A stretch of 64,000 bases of DNA from Cladorhizidae sp. MBARI D1340-BT2 (taxonomy: Eukaryota; Porifera; Demospongiae; Poecilosclerida; Cladorhizidae): contig JAQNBH010000014.1 of the NCBI GenBank assembly GCA_028752905.1, positions 947,231 through 1,011,230 on the forward strand, read 5' to 3'. Shown piece by piece: positions 21,701-32,584 of the stretch (position 1 is the stretch's first letter; each line of letters starts with the position of its first letter). The notes under the pieces are model-generated. The model was not told the origin of the DNA. It saw only the letters and a program-made list of their open reading frames with translations, and made no database searches. Position numbers and translations under genes: made by a program.

Positions 21701-23835
21701 TAAGAGGTGTTGGAACAAGGTGAAGTGTCTCTGTCCCTCCATGATGAAGCACATCTAGATGGTATGTATAAGAGGTGTGGGAACAAGGTGAAGTGTGTCT
21801 GTCCCTCCATGATGGAGCACATCTAGATGGTGTGTATAAGTGGTGTGGGAACAAGGTGAAGTGTCTCTGCCCCTCCATGATGAAGCACATCTAGATGGTG
21901 TGTATAAGAGGTGTGGGAACAAGGTGAAGTGTCTCTGCCCCTCCATGATGAAGCACATCTAGATGGTGTGTATAAGAGGTGTGGGAACAAGGTGAAGTGT
22001 CTCTGCCCCTCCATGATGGAGCACATCTAGATGGTGTGTATAAGAGGTGTTGGAACAAGGTGAAGTGTCTCTGCCCCTCCATGATGAAGCACATCTAGAT
22101 GGTGTGTATAAGAGGTGTGGGAACAAGGTGAAGTGTGTCTGCCCCTCCATGATGAAGCACATCTAGATGGTATGTATAAGAGGTGTGGGAACAAGGTGAA
22201 GTGTGTCTGTCCCTCCATGATGGAGCACATCTAGATGGTGTGTATAAGTGGTGTGGGAACAAGGTGAAGTGTCTCTGCCCCTCCATGATGAAGCACATCT
22301 AGATGGTGTGTATAAGAGGTGTGGGAACAATGTCTGTCCCTCCATGATGGAGCACATCTAGATGGTGTGTATAAGAGGTGTGGGAACAAGGTGAAGTGTC
22401 TCTGCGCCTCCATGATGAAGCACATCTAGATGGTGTGTATAAGAGGTGTGGGAACAATGTCTGCCCCTCCATGATGAAGCACATCTAGATGGTGTGTATA
22501 AGAGGTGTGGGAACAAGGTGAAGTGTCTCTGCCCCTCCATGATGAAGCACATCTAGATGGTGTGTATAAGAGGTGTGGGAACAAGGTGAAGTGTCTCTGC
22601 CCCTCCATGATGAAGCACATCTAGATGGTGTGTATAAGAGGTGTGGGAACAAGGTGAAGTGTGTCTGCCCCTCCATCATGAAGCACATCTAGATGGTGTG
22701 TATAAGAGGTGTGGGAACAAGATGAAGTGTCTCTGTCCCCCCATGATGAAGTACATCTAGATGGTGTGTATATAAGGGGTGTGGGAACAAGGTGAAGTGT
22801 GTGTGCCCCTCCATGATGAAGCACATCTAGATGGTGTGTATAAGAGGTGTGGGAACAAGGTGAAGTGTCTCTGCCCCTCCATGATGAAGCACATCTAGAT
22901 GGTGTGTATAAGAGGTGTGGGAACAAGTTGAAGTGTCTCTGTCCCTCCATGATGAAGCACATCTAGATGGTGTGTATAAGAGGTGTGGGAACAAGGTGAA
23001 GTGTCTCTGCCCTTCCATGATGAAGCACATCTAGATGGTGTGTATAAGAGGTGTGGGAACAAGGTGAAGTGTCTCTGTCCCTCCATGATGAAGCACATCT
23101 AGATGGTGTGTATAAGAGGTGTGGGAACAAGGTGAAGTGTCTCTGCCCATCCATGATGAAGCACATCTAGATGGTGTGTATAAGAGGTGTGGGAACAAGA
23201 TGAAGTGTCTCTGTCCCTCCATGATGAAGCACATCTAGATGGTGTGTATAAGAGGTGTGGGAACAAGGTGAAGTGTGTCTGCTCCTCCATGATGAAGCAC
23301 ATCTAGATGGTGTGTATAAGAGGTGTGGGAACAAGGTGAAGTGTCTCTGTCCCTCCATGATGAAGCACATCTAGATGGTGTGTATAAGAGGTGTGGGAAC
23401 AAGGTGAAGTGTGTCTGCTCCTCCATGATGAAGCACATCTAGATGGTGTATATAAGAGGTGTGGGAACAAGGTGAAGTGTCTCTGCCCATCCATGATGGA
23501 GCACATCTAGATGGTGTGTATAAGAGGTGTATGAACAAGGTGAAGTGTCTCTGCCCCTCCATGATGAAGCACATCTAGATGGTGTGTATAAGAGGTGTGG
23601 GAACAAGGTGAAGTGTCTCTGCCCCTCCATGATGGAGCACATCTAGATGGTGTGTATATAAGGGGTGTGGGAACAAGGTGAAGTGTGTCTGCCCCTCCAT
23701 GATGCAGCGCATCTAGATGGTGTGTATAAGAGGTGTGGGAACAAAGTGAGGTGTGTCTGCCCAGTGCCCATCCATGATGAAGCACATCTAGATAGTGTGT
23801 ATAGGAGGTGTGGGAACAAGGTCAAGTGTGTGTAG
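18797..23835. repeat. 68-bp minisatellite, about 75 copies, with higher-order structure
   Basis: The unit contains 'ccctccatgatgaagcacat', then ctagatggtgtgtataagag and gtgtgggaacaaggtgaagtgtctctg, 68 bp. A 59-bp variant lacks 9 bp (gggaacaatgtctg in place of gggaacaaggtgaagtgtctctg). The first three units carry an extra TA (gtgtatataag). Spacing 68-68-68-68-59-68-68-59 starting at 19488 is repeated exactly starting at 20957. Short minus-strand frames ending in HTI are produced by every unit and are not genes. Confidence 0.97.
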
Positions 23836-24500
23836 ATTCAAAGGTGAGTCCACATTCAGAAGCCCAATATCCGCCAAGTTATAGAAGAAGTTGCATCCAA
23901 TGAAGAGGTCTCGCCGCAAGCTTTCAATGCTGATTATGTGTGCCCCTAGTAATTGCACTACTTGATCTGGACCACGTTCTGGGTTCTCTACCATATACCT
24001 GGCCACTGCTGCATTTTCACAACCTCTGTCCATCCGTACTATAGATGGAAGGCCATGCTCAGCTTTCATAAAATAATGAGAACAGTAGCTGAATGATTGT
24101 TGTGGCAGTGCTAAGATACATGACCAGTCTACTGAAGCCATCTATGCCACCATGCACAACAAATCTCCATCGAATCAATTTGTGAGATCTATCAATATGC
24201 CATAAAGCATTTGGTGATGAGACATTGTATTGAATGACGGTGCAATACATTTCTAATCCGTGAACTGACACCCGAAGCATCAACTGGATGCAAACAATCT
24301 TTGACTCTTTCATGCTGAATACCACAGCCTTTAAGCCCTCCACTCAGAGTTTTTTCACCACATTGAGGAAATAAGGTTGTGATTTGTTTTACTGCCGCAT
24401 CAAGATATGAATTTGTTAAATAGTCTATCATATTGAGATCAATCTTGGAATTTTTTGGTACAAGCTTGTTTGAACTGATTTTAGTATGTATGGATGTCAA
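23836..24500 (-). pseudogene. Integrase-core (rve-like) transposon ORF relic
   Basis: The minus strand, in three frames in order: '[20 protein letters not shown]'[13 protein letters not shown]; then '[20 protein letters not shown]'[17 protein letters not shown]; then 'LPSIVRMDRGCENAAVARYM'-VENPERGP and SIESLRRDLFIGCNFFYNL. The HID...GGIDGxSR and the later D-x-G-x-EN block match the DDE-type integrase core found in a multi-copy metazoan ORF family (integrase core domain proteins). Two frameshifts at least. Its 3' end runs straight into the 68-bp minisatellite, so the C-terminus is missing. Confidence 0.75.
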
Positions 24501-24640
24501 GGTTTACCAAAAAAAAGTAAGGTCAAATAGAGGGCGGGGAAGTTGCATTTTTGGAGGTAAAAAGGTCATCGACCTCCGCCTAAAATTGTATCTCGACAAC
24601 TACATTATTGATCTTGGTGTCAAAATGGTCAATTCACTCC
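24501..24640 (+). repeat. Left arm of terminal inverted repeat
   Basis: Contains 'ggaggtaaaaaggtcatcga'-cctccgcc followed by taaaattgtatctcgacaac and ttgatcttggtgtcaaaatg. Matches the complement of 29870-30010 with a 6-bp gap and scattered substitutions. Confidence 0.65.
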
Positions 24641-25122
24641 AAATCTTCTGCCTGCACCTCTGTTGCTGTGCTGCTCTGCAAATGCCACCACTGTCAATTT
24701 GAATGATGCACCAAAACACCTCCTTTTTGTTGTACTAGTACATTGTGTCTCTGCCATTGTAAATGTTGAATTTTGTAAACTCTTCTGGTACATGGTACAG
24801 TGTGGTCAATCAAATATCGCGTGAGTGTTCTTTGCTAATGATATATGACTGCGTATCTGCAAGAGCGGTGGTATAATTAATTAGTGTGCTACATTTGGAG
24901 TGCAGCTTTCAGAGCGACTTGTATTCAGTGTGCGACTTGTTTTTGAGTGAATATGGTGTGGTTATGTTTGCTCAGAAGCCTGCAGGATCATCTGTAGGAT
25001 CTTGCACAAAACATGCAAAATCCTGCACAAAACATGCAAAATCCTGCCCAGCTTGCACCCTTTGATGTGTTTTGGTGGTTTGTGCAGGATTCTGCAAGAA
25101 CATAGTGTGTGCTGTGTTTGTC

Positions 25123-25130
25123 TATAAAAG
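25123..25130 (+). promoter_or_regulatory. TATA-box-like motif upstream of the element's ORF
   Basis: TATAAAAG lies about 170 bp before the first open segment of the ORF at 25294, within the TIR element. Position and sequence suit a core promoter, but nothing else supports it. Confidence 0.3.
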
Positions 25131-25293
25131 GACTAGACATTGTTGCATAAGTATCTTACTATATCTTACTCGATTCGATGAGCAGTTGTCAACAAAATAG
25201 AAAGGTGTGAGATTTGACTGAGGACTCATCAGAAGCAGGAAAGCTACAGAAGTTGTACATCAAGGGCTATGAGAACCAAATTGAGCGGTGTAG

Positions 25294-28200
25294 ATGTATC
25301 AGAGACTCTTCATTGTTAGAGTGATTGGAAAGAAAATGGACAAGCTATATTTTGATGAATGTAATCAAAGATCCAGAGCCCTTTTCATGCAAAAGGAGCC
25401 TGATGTTGAAGAACAGGAGCATGAGTCACGCCCTAAACATAAAAAAGTGTCAGTAAATGACAACAAAGATTATTGTAAGAAAGAGTCTCTTGAATTTAAA
25501 TTAAATGTCATACAATTCCACACCCCTACATGTTTTATTCTTAATGTAGCATACAATATATTGTTGATTTGGCTAACTTAGTCCAGATAATAATTTCAGA
25601 CTGGGGTCCTACACAATTTCCATACAGTGAAAGATGTATTATCTGCAATGAGGACATCTATTTTGATGAAAGACATCCTGCCAGACAGCAGACCATACAC
25701 CAGGCATCAACTATCACATTTAAGACATCACTTCTGAGAATCGCAAGTGCAAGAAAAGATAGTCTTGGAATGGCTGACCAAGAACACTTGGAAGGCATGG
25801 CAGATCTTGTAGCAGAAGAGGCTGTCTATCATCACAAATGCTACTGCACCCTATGATGTACCAGGTCGACGTAATGTAAGTAAAATTGCTAGAGTATTGT
25901 ATACCACAATTAATTATTAAAGTTTATTTTCAGAAATCTGGAAGACCTGTGGATAGTTCTAAGGAAAATGCCTTCTACAAGCTCTGCAAGTGGTTTTACA
26001 GTGAAATGGAGAGTGGTGTTTACACTGTAAGCCACTTGCATGAGCACATGAAGAATTAGTAGGTGATAATGACCTTCCAGTGTATCATGAGAAATATTTG
26101 AAACAAGCACTTGAGAGGCACTATGGTAATAGTATATTCAACAATGTAGGAAGGATGTTGTCTGCTTTAGGAACTGCACAGCAGATATCATCAGAGACTA
26201 CCACAAAAAGATGGAAACAGGTATTGAAGATGAGAAAAAGAAAGCCATCATCAAAATGGCTGCTTCACTCATTATCAATGACATTAAGTGTCTTAACTTC
26301 AGCAAAGAGGAATTTTCCTCGCTCATAGAAATGACATCCCATTATGAGCTACGAGAATCTCTTGAACCATTGCTAGCATGTTTAATGCCACGCTCATCAG
26401 TCAGGAGAAATGTTGTAGGGCAAAATATTATATCTTCACAATGCCTACGATCATTCAAGATGCTTTTCCAACTTGGCATGAGCTGATACCCTGATCATAA
26501 GTTCGGTTTAGATCAGCTGATTAACATCATGCACAGGATTGGCATATGTGAAAGTCCAAAAGAAACTATGGACTACAAGTACACATAGACTCGACTAATA
26601 ACATACAAGCAGCATCAATGGCAGTAATGGAGAAGCAGATTGAGCAGCACATTGGTGACAACATGGACCATGATTTGATAACCTTAGATAGAAAGTCAGG
26701 CTTTCATGCCATGGGACTGATCAAAGTCACCACACCAGAACATGCCAATCAACTTGAAATTGGAAGATGCAGCGAAAAATAATTGTAAAGAATGAAACTC
26801 TGTCAAATATGGAAGGTCTGCAACATTATGTGTCTCAACCAACAAATGCTCTAAGCTAAAAAAGTTGAAGAATTTCTGCAGAAAATACCAGAAAGATCAA
26901 TGTAGCTGTTACAATGCATGGGCAGAAGGAAGATCCCTTCACCCAAATTTAATGGGGTTTATGCATCAGAAATACAATGGACTAACAGTGAAATCTTCCA
27001 TTGGGTTTCTGTTCATCATAAATGCAAATCCGAATGACATGCAGACAATATAGACCACCATCATGAGAGCTATCAAAGGAACACATGAATCGCCAGCAAT
27101 CATAACATTTGACCTTCCTCTGTTCATCAAGGTATCTCAAATTGTTAAGTAGCAGAAGTTAGAAGTTGTTGTGCAGCTTGGAGGATTCCACTTCCTTAAA
27201 AGTTTCCTTGGCATTGGGTATTATCATAGAAGGCAGTGGTTTGGCAGAAACTATGGGGTCATCTATGGACCAAACACAGTCAAGTACATCCTCAAAGGCG
27301 TGGCATCAAAGGCCCTGAGAGCACACTTCTTGACAGATGCCGCTCTTGTCAAACACATGATGGGTACAAATAACAGCTCCAATCTTGATGAGACACTCAA
27401 GGACTTGCAAGAAATGTCAAGAATGGCAAAGCTGTGGGTTCTTTACCACCAACTTGTAAGAACAGTGCAGGAGTTCATCTTAGCAGAAAGACTCCATTGG
27501 CAGAGACATCTGAATGTGGTTGCTAAGATGCTTGGTATATTTGCAGCAGCTGGGCATGGTTGTATGGCAAATTTGGACTTATATACTTACACGAGATGCT
27601 GAGACTACCAGAACAATATCCTCAGGTTAGTACCATAAAAACAACAACTTTGCAACTATCTAGTTATATATAGGATGTTTGTTTCTTCAGGTTCATGAAG
27701 CATTCATGGGAGGGAAATCACACCACCCATTACTCCAATGTGAGGAATTTTCTGGAGAGTTTTCTGACCAGACAATCGAAAAAACCCTTATGAGGAAAGC
27801 AAAATCAAATGGTGGCTTAACAAGAGGAAGGATACGTAATGAGAATTCTGTGAAAGTATGGCTGGCACATTTTCACATCTCAAGCTTCTAGGGGACCTGA
27901 TGGAGGAAATAATTGGAGGCAAGCAGAGTAAGAGGACTCACAAAGACCTTGGAGCAAAGCATATGGAAAACGACAGCCAATGCATCAAGTTAATTTCTAA
28001 TGGTTTTCGACCCACAACCCCTTCACAAAGGTTAGTATCTGTTTCATGTCCTGATAGTTCATTCTAGATTTCAATTGACATTTCAAAGTTATCACACAAT
28101 GATTGCTATATTTCATTTCAGGTAAATGATCCCATGACCATTCTTCACTGTCTAGTGGAGGGAAAACCACCGACAAGTCAGCTATCTGTGAAGATGTAGC

Positions 28201-29650
28201 GAGTATAGGGAAATAAATCCAGAATGATCTTGATGATGAGTCACCTGTTAAAAGCATGATGACATAAAACAAATGCAAAAATCTGGCTGCCCTTCAGAAG
28301 AAAGTAAAAATAGGAGACAAGAAGGTGTACATTGAAACTCTTTAATAGATTGATCATCGTGGTAGAGAGAGATGAAGCGATTGAAGAGATATTCCACTTT
28401 GAACTGACACCTGTTCCAGCAGCTCTCTTCACTATGGATCAGATGACGAGGTAACCCCGAAAGCATGAGTTTGGCAGGATGATCAAGGAAACAACAACAA
28501 AACTTAGCTTGAATATGAACATGTTATTGATGGAGGAGGGCTACTTCATCAGGTAAAGAGGACCAGCGGTGCAACCATCAAGACCAAAGTTACTACCTAT
28601 GTCAGGTATGTTAGAGCCCAATTCAAGGATTCTACTGTAGTCTTTGATTGCTATGGGGATGAAGCTTCATCGAAAGATCATGAGCATATGTGGCGGATGG
28701 CTGGGAAGAAGGTTTCTCCGGACTTAAGAATTTCGCCAAAATTGACCATATCATGTGACAGAGAAGTTTTCCTGGCAAATGTGAAGAACCAAGGAGCTCT
28801 AGTCATGACAATGTCTCCAGAGATGGCAAACCACAATATCATTGTACGTCAAGCAAAAGGTGATGGTGACACGCTCATTGTAAAGACTGCAATGGACTTG
28901 GTCACAAGTGTGAATACCCCAGTTGTTGTTGTCGCACAAGACACTGATATATTGGATTTGCTCTGTCATCATTGTCCATGCGACTGTTCTAATTTGTACT
29001 TACAATCAGATGCTGATAGTCTTTATGACATCTCTACTTATACACATCGTTGACCGGGAAGAGTTCCTCTTCAAGTACGGCTGGTCTAGAAATGACACTG
29101 TTTCATGCATTCATGGACATACCAAATGTGCTCTCTACAAATGCAAATTCCCTGCCAGTGTTATCACTACAATCACAACTATTACTTCAACTGAATCCAC
29201 AATTCGAGCAGCTGGATTAAAAGCAATGCAGATCACATATGGCTGTGGGGATACTCACCTTGAAAAGGCTCGCTATTTGAAGTTCCAGAAGCAAGCATCA
29301 AAGGGTAAAATCGACCCAGACTGCTTATATACCACCAAGGGAAAATGCTCAGCACAACATTCCCTTCATGTACATCTTCAAGTTGTGGTATGGAAGCATC
29401 TAAACACCTCTGTTCTTAATCCCATTGGAAGGGGATGGGAGTTAGATGGCAATGGGGAAAGCTCAGACTGAAGATGTTGACCAGTCGTATTGCCTCAGAC
29501 AACCTTTGCAAGGAAGGGGAGAGGCAGTGCCAAACCATGAAATAGAGCTGCATGAGAGCTAGCATGTCATGTGTTTCTGTATGTGGTGTGTGCTACTGTT
29601 CTAATGGAGCGGAAGAGGAACTTGGTAGCGATGAAGAGGAAAACGACTAA
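25294..29650 (+). pseudogene. Large multi-copy metazoan transposon ORF (XPG-like nuclease motif), decayed
   Basis: Segments in order: a zinc-binding block at 25569-25856 ('CIICNEDIYF' ... 'AEEAVYHHKCYCTL'); 'AFYKLCKWFYSEMESGVYTV'-SHLHEHM; 'SSIGFLFIINANPNDMQTI' (about 27000); 'LGGFHFLKSFLGIGYYHRRQ' (27177); 'SDQTIEKTLMRKAKSNGGLT'-RGR (27765); then 'VIVRQAKGDGDTLIVKTA'-like sequence and 'VVVVAQDTDILDLLCHH' (about 28860-28980), an acidic motif like that of XPG/PIN nucleases; a late block 'ALYKCKFPASVITT'; and a Cys-rich, acidic end 'SVCGVCYCSNGAEEELGSDE'. Short GT-AG introns remain (for example 25874-25932, about 27626-27690 and about 28031-28121). Several frameshifts and stops. This protein type recurs in many invertebrate genomes as 'uncharacterized'. 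Its confinement between inverted repeats here argues it is a transposase gene. Confidence 0.7.
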
Positions 29651-29869
29651 ATTTGCAACCAGTAGAAGCTGTAATCAGTATTTCAATTGTTGGTTTTACA
29701 TTGTATTCTTTATGGATTCTATTTAACATTGTTTGACACCATGCAGCCGCAAAATTATGTTATAAATGCCATTTCAATGATACTTTTGACCTTTGACCTC
29801 ATATTTTGAGGTTAAGATTTGGTCCTAAAGGTCCAATTTTATTTTTTGGCTCCTTCTTGTATAATCCTG

Positions 29870-30010
29870 TACATTTTGTTTTAACAACATGATCAAGCAT
29901 ATGACATTTTTTGTTGCCGAGATACAATTTTAAGTGCTTTAGGCCGGGGTCAATGATCTTTATACCCCCAAAGGGTAATCTCCCAACCCCTATTCCATCT
30001 GGGGTAAATT
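29870..30010 (-). repeat. Right arm of terminal inverted repeat
   Basis: Contains 'gttgccgagatacaatttta' and 'ggccggggtcaatgatcttt', the complement of the left arm at 24501-24640. It ends near ggggtaaatt, matching tttacc at the left tip. Confidence 0.65.
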
Positions 30011-31850
30011 GTGATATATATACCTATATACACATATCAGCTTCTCTAAAAAAAAATCCCAGATGCTATTTTAGTATGGGATACTAATAGAACTGTATTT
30101 CTGAATGGAAATGTTGGAACTATTTTAACTTTCGTTCAATTGTTCATTTTGAGCAACCAAACAGTACGCTAATATTGACAATAGTTAAACCATTCTCAAT
30201 AAGAAATATAATTGCTCTTTACTGATTGGTATTGCAGGCTTTCCCTTCTTTTTTGCCCTATTCTCCTTGTCATTTGCAATGGCCAAAAATAAATCCCTTA
30301 GGGCAGAGAATAATTCATTTTGTTGACCATTGAGCAGAATAATATACTGAAGTGCTATATATATAGTTTAACTTGCTCCAAAAGGTGATCAAGTGTTTCT
30401 TCATTACAATTACGACAGTTACACTGAATGCATGCGACAGCTTCTTCAACAACTGAAATTACTTCATCCTCATTGTCCTCTTCTAAAAGTTCCATTTGTA
30501 GCCATGATATATAAGTATACCAATAATTATTAAGTTCCATTTTTGTGGCATGAAAAAACCATTAGAATTATGAATCCATGACACTAAATAGAATGTGATG
30601 TGTGTTGTAATTGCTTAATCTAATTAGGTTGCACATGTTCTATTAATTTTATGAAATGCACCAACATTTGCATCACCAGATATCAATCAGGTAATGATAG
30701 CTTTGTGCATTTATTTGTCGATTACTCTTCCTTCCAGGTCAGCTTAATCATGAAGAGGTAATTAAAATCACAGATCTCTCCATGTCTATTCTTTGTTCTG
30801 GTCAGAGCAAGGGAGAGGCTTAGTTGGACTCAAGCTCTCTCCTTAGATATGCATGCATGGAGTCAGTTTTCTAAATGCTAAGACCGAGGATAGGATATAA
30901 TGTAATGCCTTGGCTGCTCATGATCAATAGAAACATTATTAGTTCATGAGTGGACCACAATATAACAAAAATTCCAGAACTCATATATACAAATGGTGAC
31001 GATCAGTCTACATATGATACTGCAACACAGATATGTTAGTTGAATTGTTTAGTTAAACTGTCATTTCGAATTTATTAGTTAACTTGTCGCATCAAATTTA
31101 ATTGAACCCCACTGAATACAATACATGACTATAACATATCTGTGTTGAAGTATCCTAGTACACTACAATACATGACACTAGCTAGCTATGCATTTGCAGT
31201 AAACTACACTTTTTTTAGGAAAGTCTGTTCATTTCATTTTCTTGTTCGTTTTTCCCACCTCCTTGGAAGTGGGCTTTGAAAACTCTATTTGAGGGCTTCG
31301 AAAACTCTATTCGTCAGTTTCTCCGAACCTTATGTTTGGGTTTTGTGTTCACTGGTTTGACACACATCACACACATTGTTATTGCTATTTACCTGTTAGC
31401 ATTATTAATACTGTACTATTAAAGTCCATTCTGCGTTCACTTTTAACTTAGAAATATCTGATATATTTCTAATTATTCAATATTTCGATGACCAGAGTGA
31501 CGCTCATGTGTTGATCGTTCTTTACCCATTGTATATCTAAATAGAAAGTGCTTCAACAAAAAGTTGGTTGCACGTGCCATAAGCACAGTAGATGCATTAT
31601 ATCACAGCGATCGACTTCCGGGTGACAAGTGAACGCGAAAGGACTTTAGTTTGTTAATGTACATAAGATTTTTTATGTTGCTTTTTCACTGACGGAAGGA
31701 GGCATTGACTTCACATTATGTTTTACATATAATATATACTATTTTTAATATTGCGACTCAATTCATTTACCGTATTTTAACCCACTAACAACAAAGAAAT
31801 GTGATATCAATGAGATGATACAGAACCACAGAGTGGAAATGATCGTCATA
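30011..31850. other. AT-rich intergenic region holding one small inverted-repeat element
   Basis: About 1.8 kb. Apart from the element at 31005-31190 I see no gene. A minus-strand frame at 30355-30540 has CxxCNCRNC-like residues but no recognisable family. Confidence 0.45.
31005..31190. mobile_element. MITE-like inverted-repeat element related to the 55-bp minisatellite
   Basis: Left arm 31011-31038 ('gatactgcaacacagatatg'-tta) and right arm 31132-31160 (taacatatctgtgttgaagtatc) are inverted repeats around an AT-rich centre containing 'ttaattgaaccccactga'. The right arm continues through the complement of 'agctagctagtgtcatgtat'. Both arms match the tandem unit at 33735-34555, and the central motif recurs at 33712-33729. 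Confidence 0.7.
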
Positions 31851-32584
31851 TTATTTTCTGAAAGCCCCATTTATCTTCAATAACACAAGCAGTTCGAACA
31901 AGTCGTCGGTCAACCCAGACCTTCTAGCTGTCAAAACAAGGATTGCATTAGAAAATAGCCTCTCGGAGGGTGCCGAAGATGCGGGAGCAGTTATAGGCAC
32001 GAAAAAGTGTGAGAATGGATGGATACTCAAGCAGGATGTCTTTGCTTGTCCGTGGGTCCAGCAAAAAACGTTGCAGCTCTGAGCCCTTGGAGTTGCGCTT
32101 AGTGTCCAAAAAATCATCGGAGTCTGAACTTTCTGCTGATTCTTCATGCTGCAGCTCCCGTTCCAACTGCTGGATGATACGCAACCTCTCGTCATCTTTG
32201 CACCACTTCAATTGCGGATACAGTGCAGCTGCCACCAGAAAATCTCCAGTATCTTCCCATTTCCTGAAACGGTCTTTAACTCGAGAAACTATGAAGTCTC
32301 TCAAGCAGTCACCCGTCACAGTATTTATGTTCCTAAGCTTTTTCTGCAGCATGCGAATAGTGGGTAGTACACATCCTGCTCCAACCGAATCCCCTTGCAA
32401 AACATCTAATGCACCTGCTACAGGTGACATCACACAGATCTTGTAGAAACCGCCACTGACCAAGAGTGAACACGGGCAACTTCAGCTCTGTCATCAGGTT
32501 GTTGATCTTGTTTTGTCCACTTTTCAAAATTGACTTCAAGGCATCATAAGATGTGTTCCACCTAGTGGTGTTATGCATAACCAA
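31851..32584 (-). pseudogene. BED-type hAT transposase, C-terminal half
   Basis: The minus strand begins 'HNTTRWNTSYDALKSILKSG' and continues 'LKLPVFTLGQWRFLQDLC'. After a frameshift come 'PVAGALDVLQGDSVGAGCVL'-PTIRML and 'DRFRKWEDTGDFLVAAALYP'; then 'LLEYPSILTLFRAYN' and, in another frame, 'PASSAPSERLFSNAILVLTA'-RRSGLTDDLFELLVLLK. This is the standard order of ZBED-like hAT transposases: the RWNSTYD region, the LQGE region, the PxFKxxW region, then the SAPxERLFSxxGxxxxxRR dimerisation motif. The N-terminal BED finger is absent. At least two frameshifts. The 5' breakpoint at about 32580 carries a 19-bp copy of an internal segment. Confidence 0.85.

Larger units (their letters stand above)
24501..30010. 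mobile_element. About 5.5-kb TIR-bounded DNA transposon with a large decayed ORF
   Basis: The sequence at 24501-24640 is an imperfect inverted copy of 29870-30010; both arms hold 'taaaattgtatctcg-caac' next to a gacc-cgg/ccg block. The arms enclose a single plus-strand gene relic (25294-29650) and nothing else, as expected for an autonomous DNA transposon. Exact termini and target duplication cannot be fixed by eye. The encoded protein has an acidic nuclease-like motif and a Cys-rich tail. That combination is reported for Academ-type transposons carrying an XPG-like domain, but the family assignment is inference. Confidence 0.6.

Noticed and set aside
18820..23825. Dozens of about 64-67-residue minus-strand frames starting MCFIMEG/MCSIMEG
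   Set aside because: One such frame arises per 68-bp unit and always stops at the same unit position; not a gene family.
32009..32446. Plus-strand frame of 145 residues
   Set aside because: Antisense of the BED-type hAT transposase relic.
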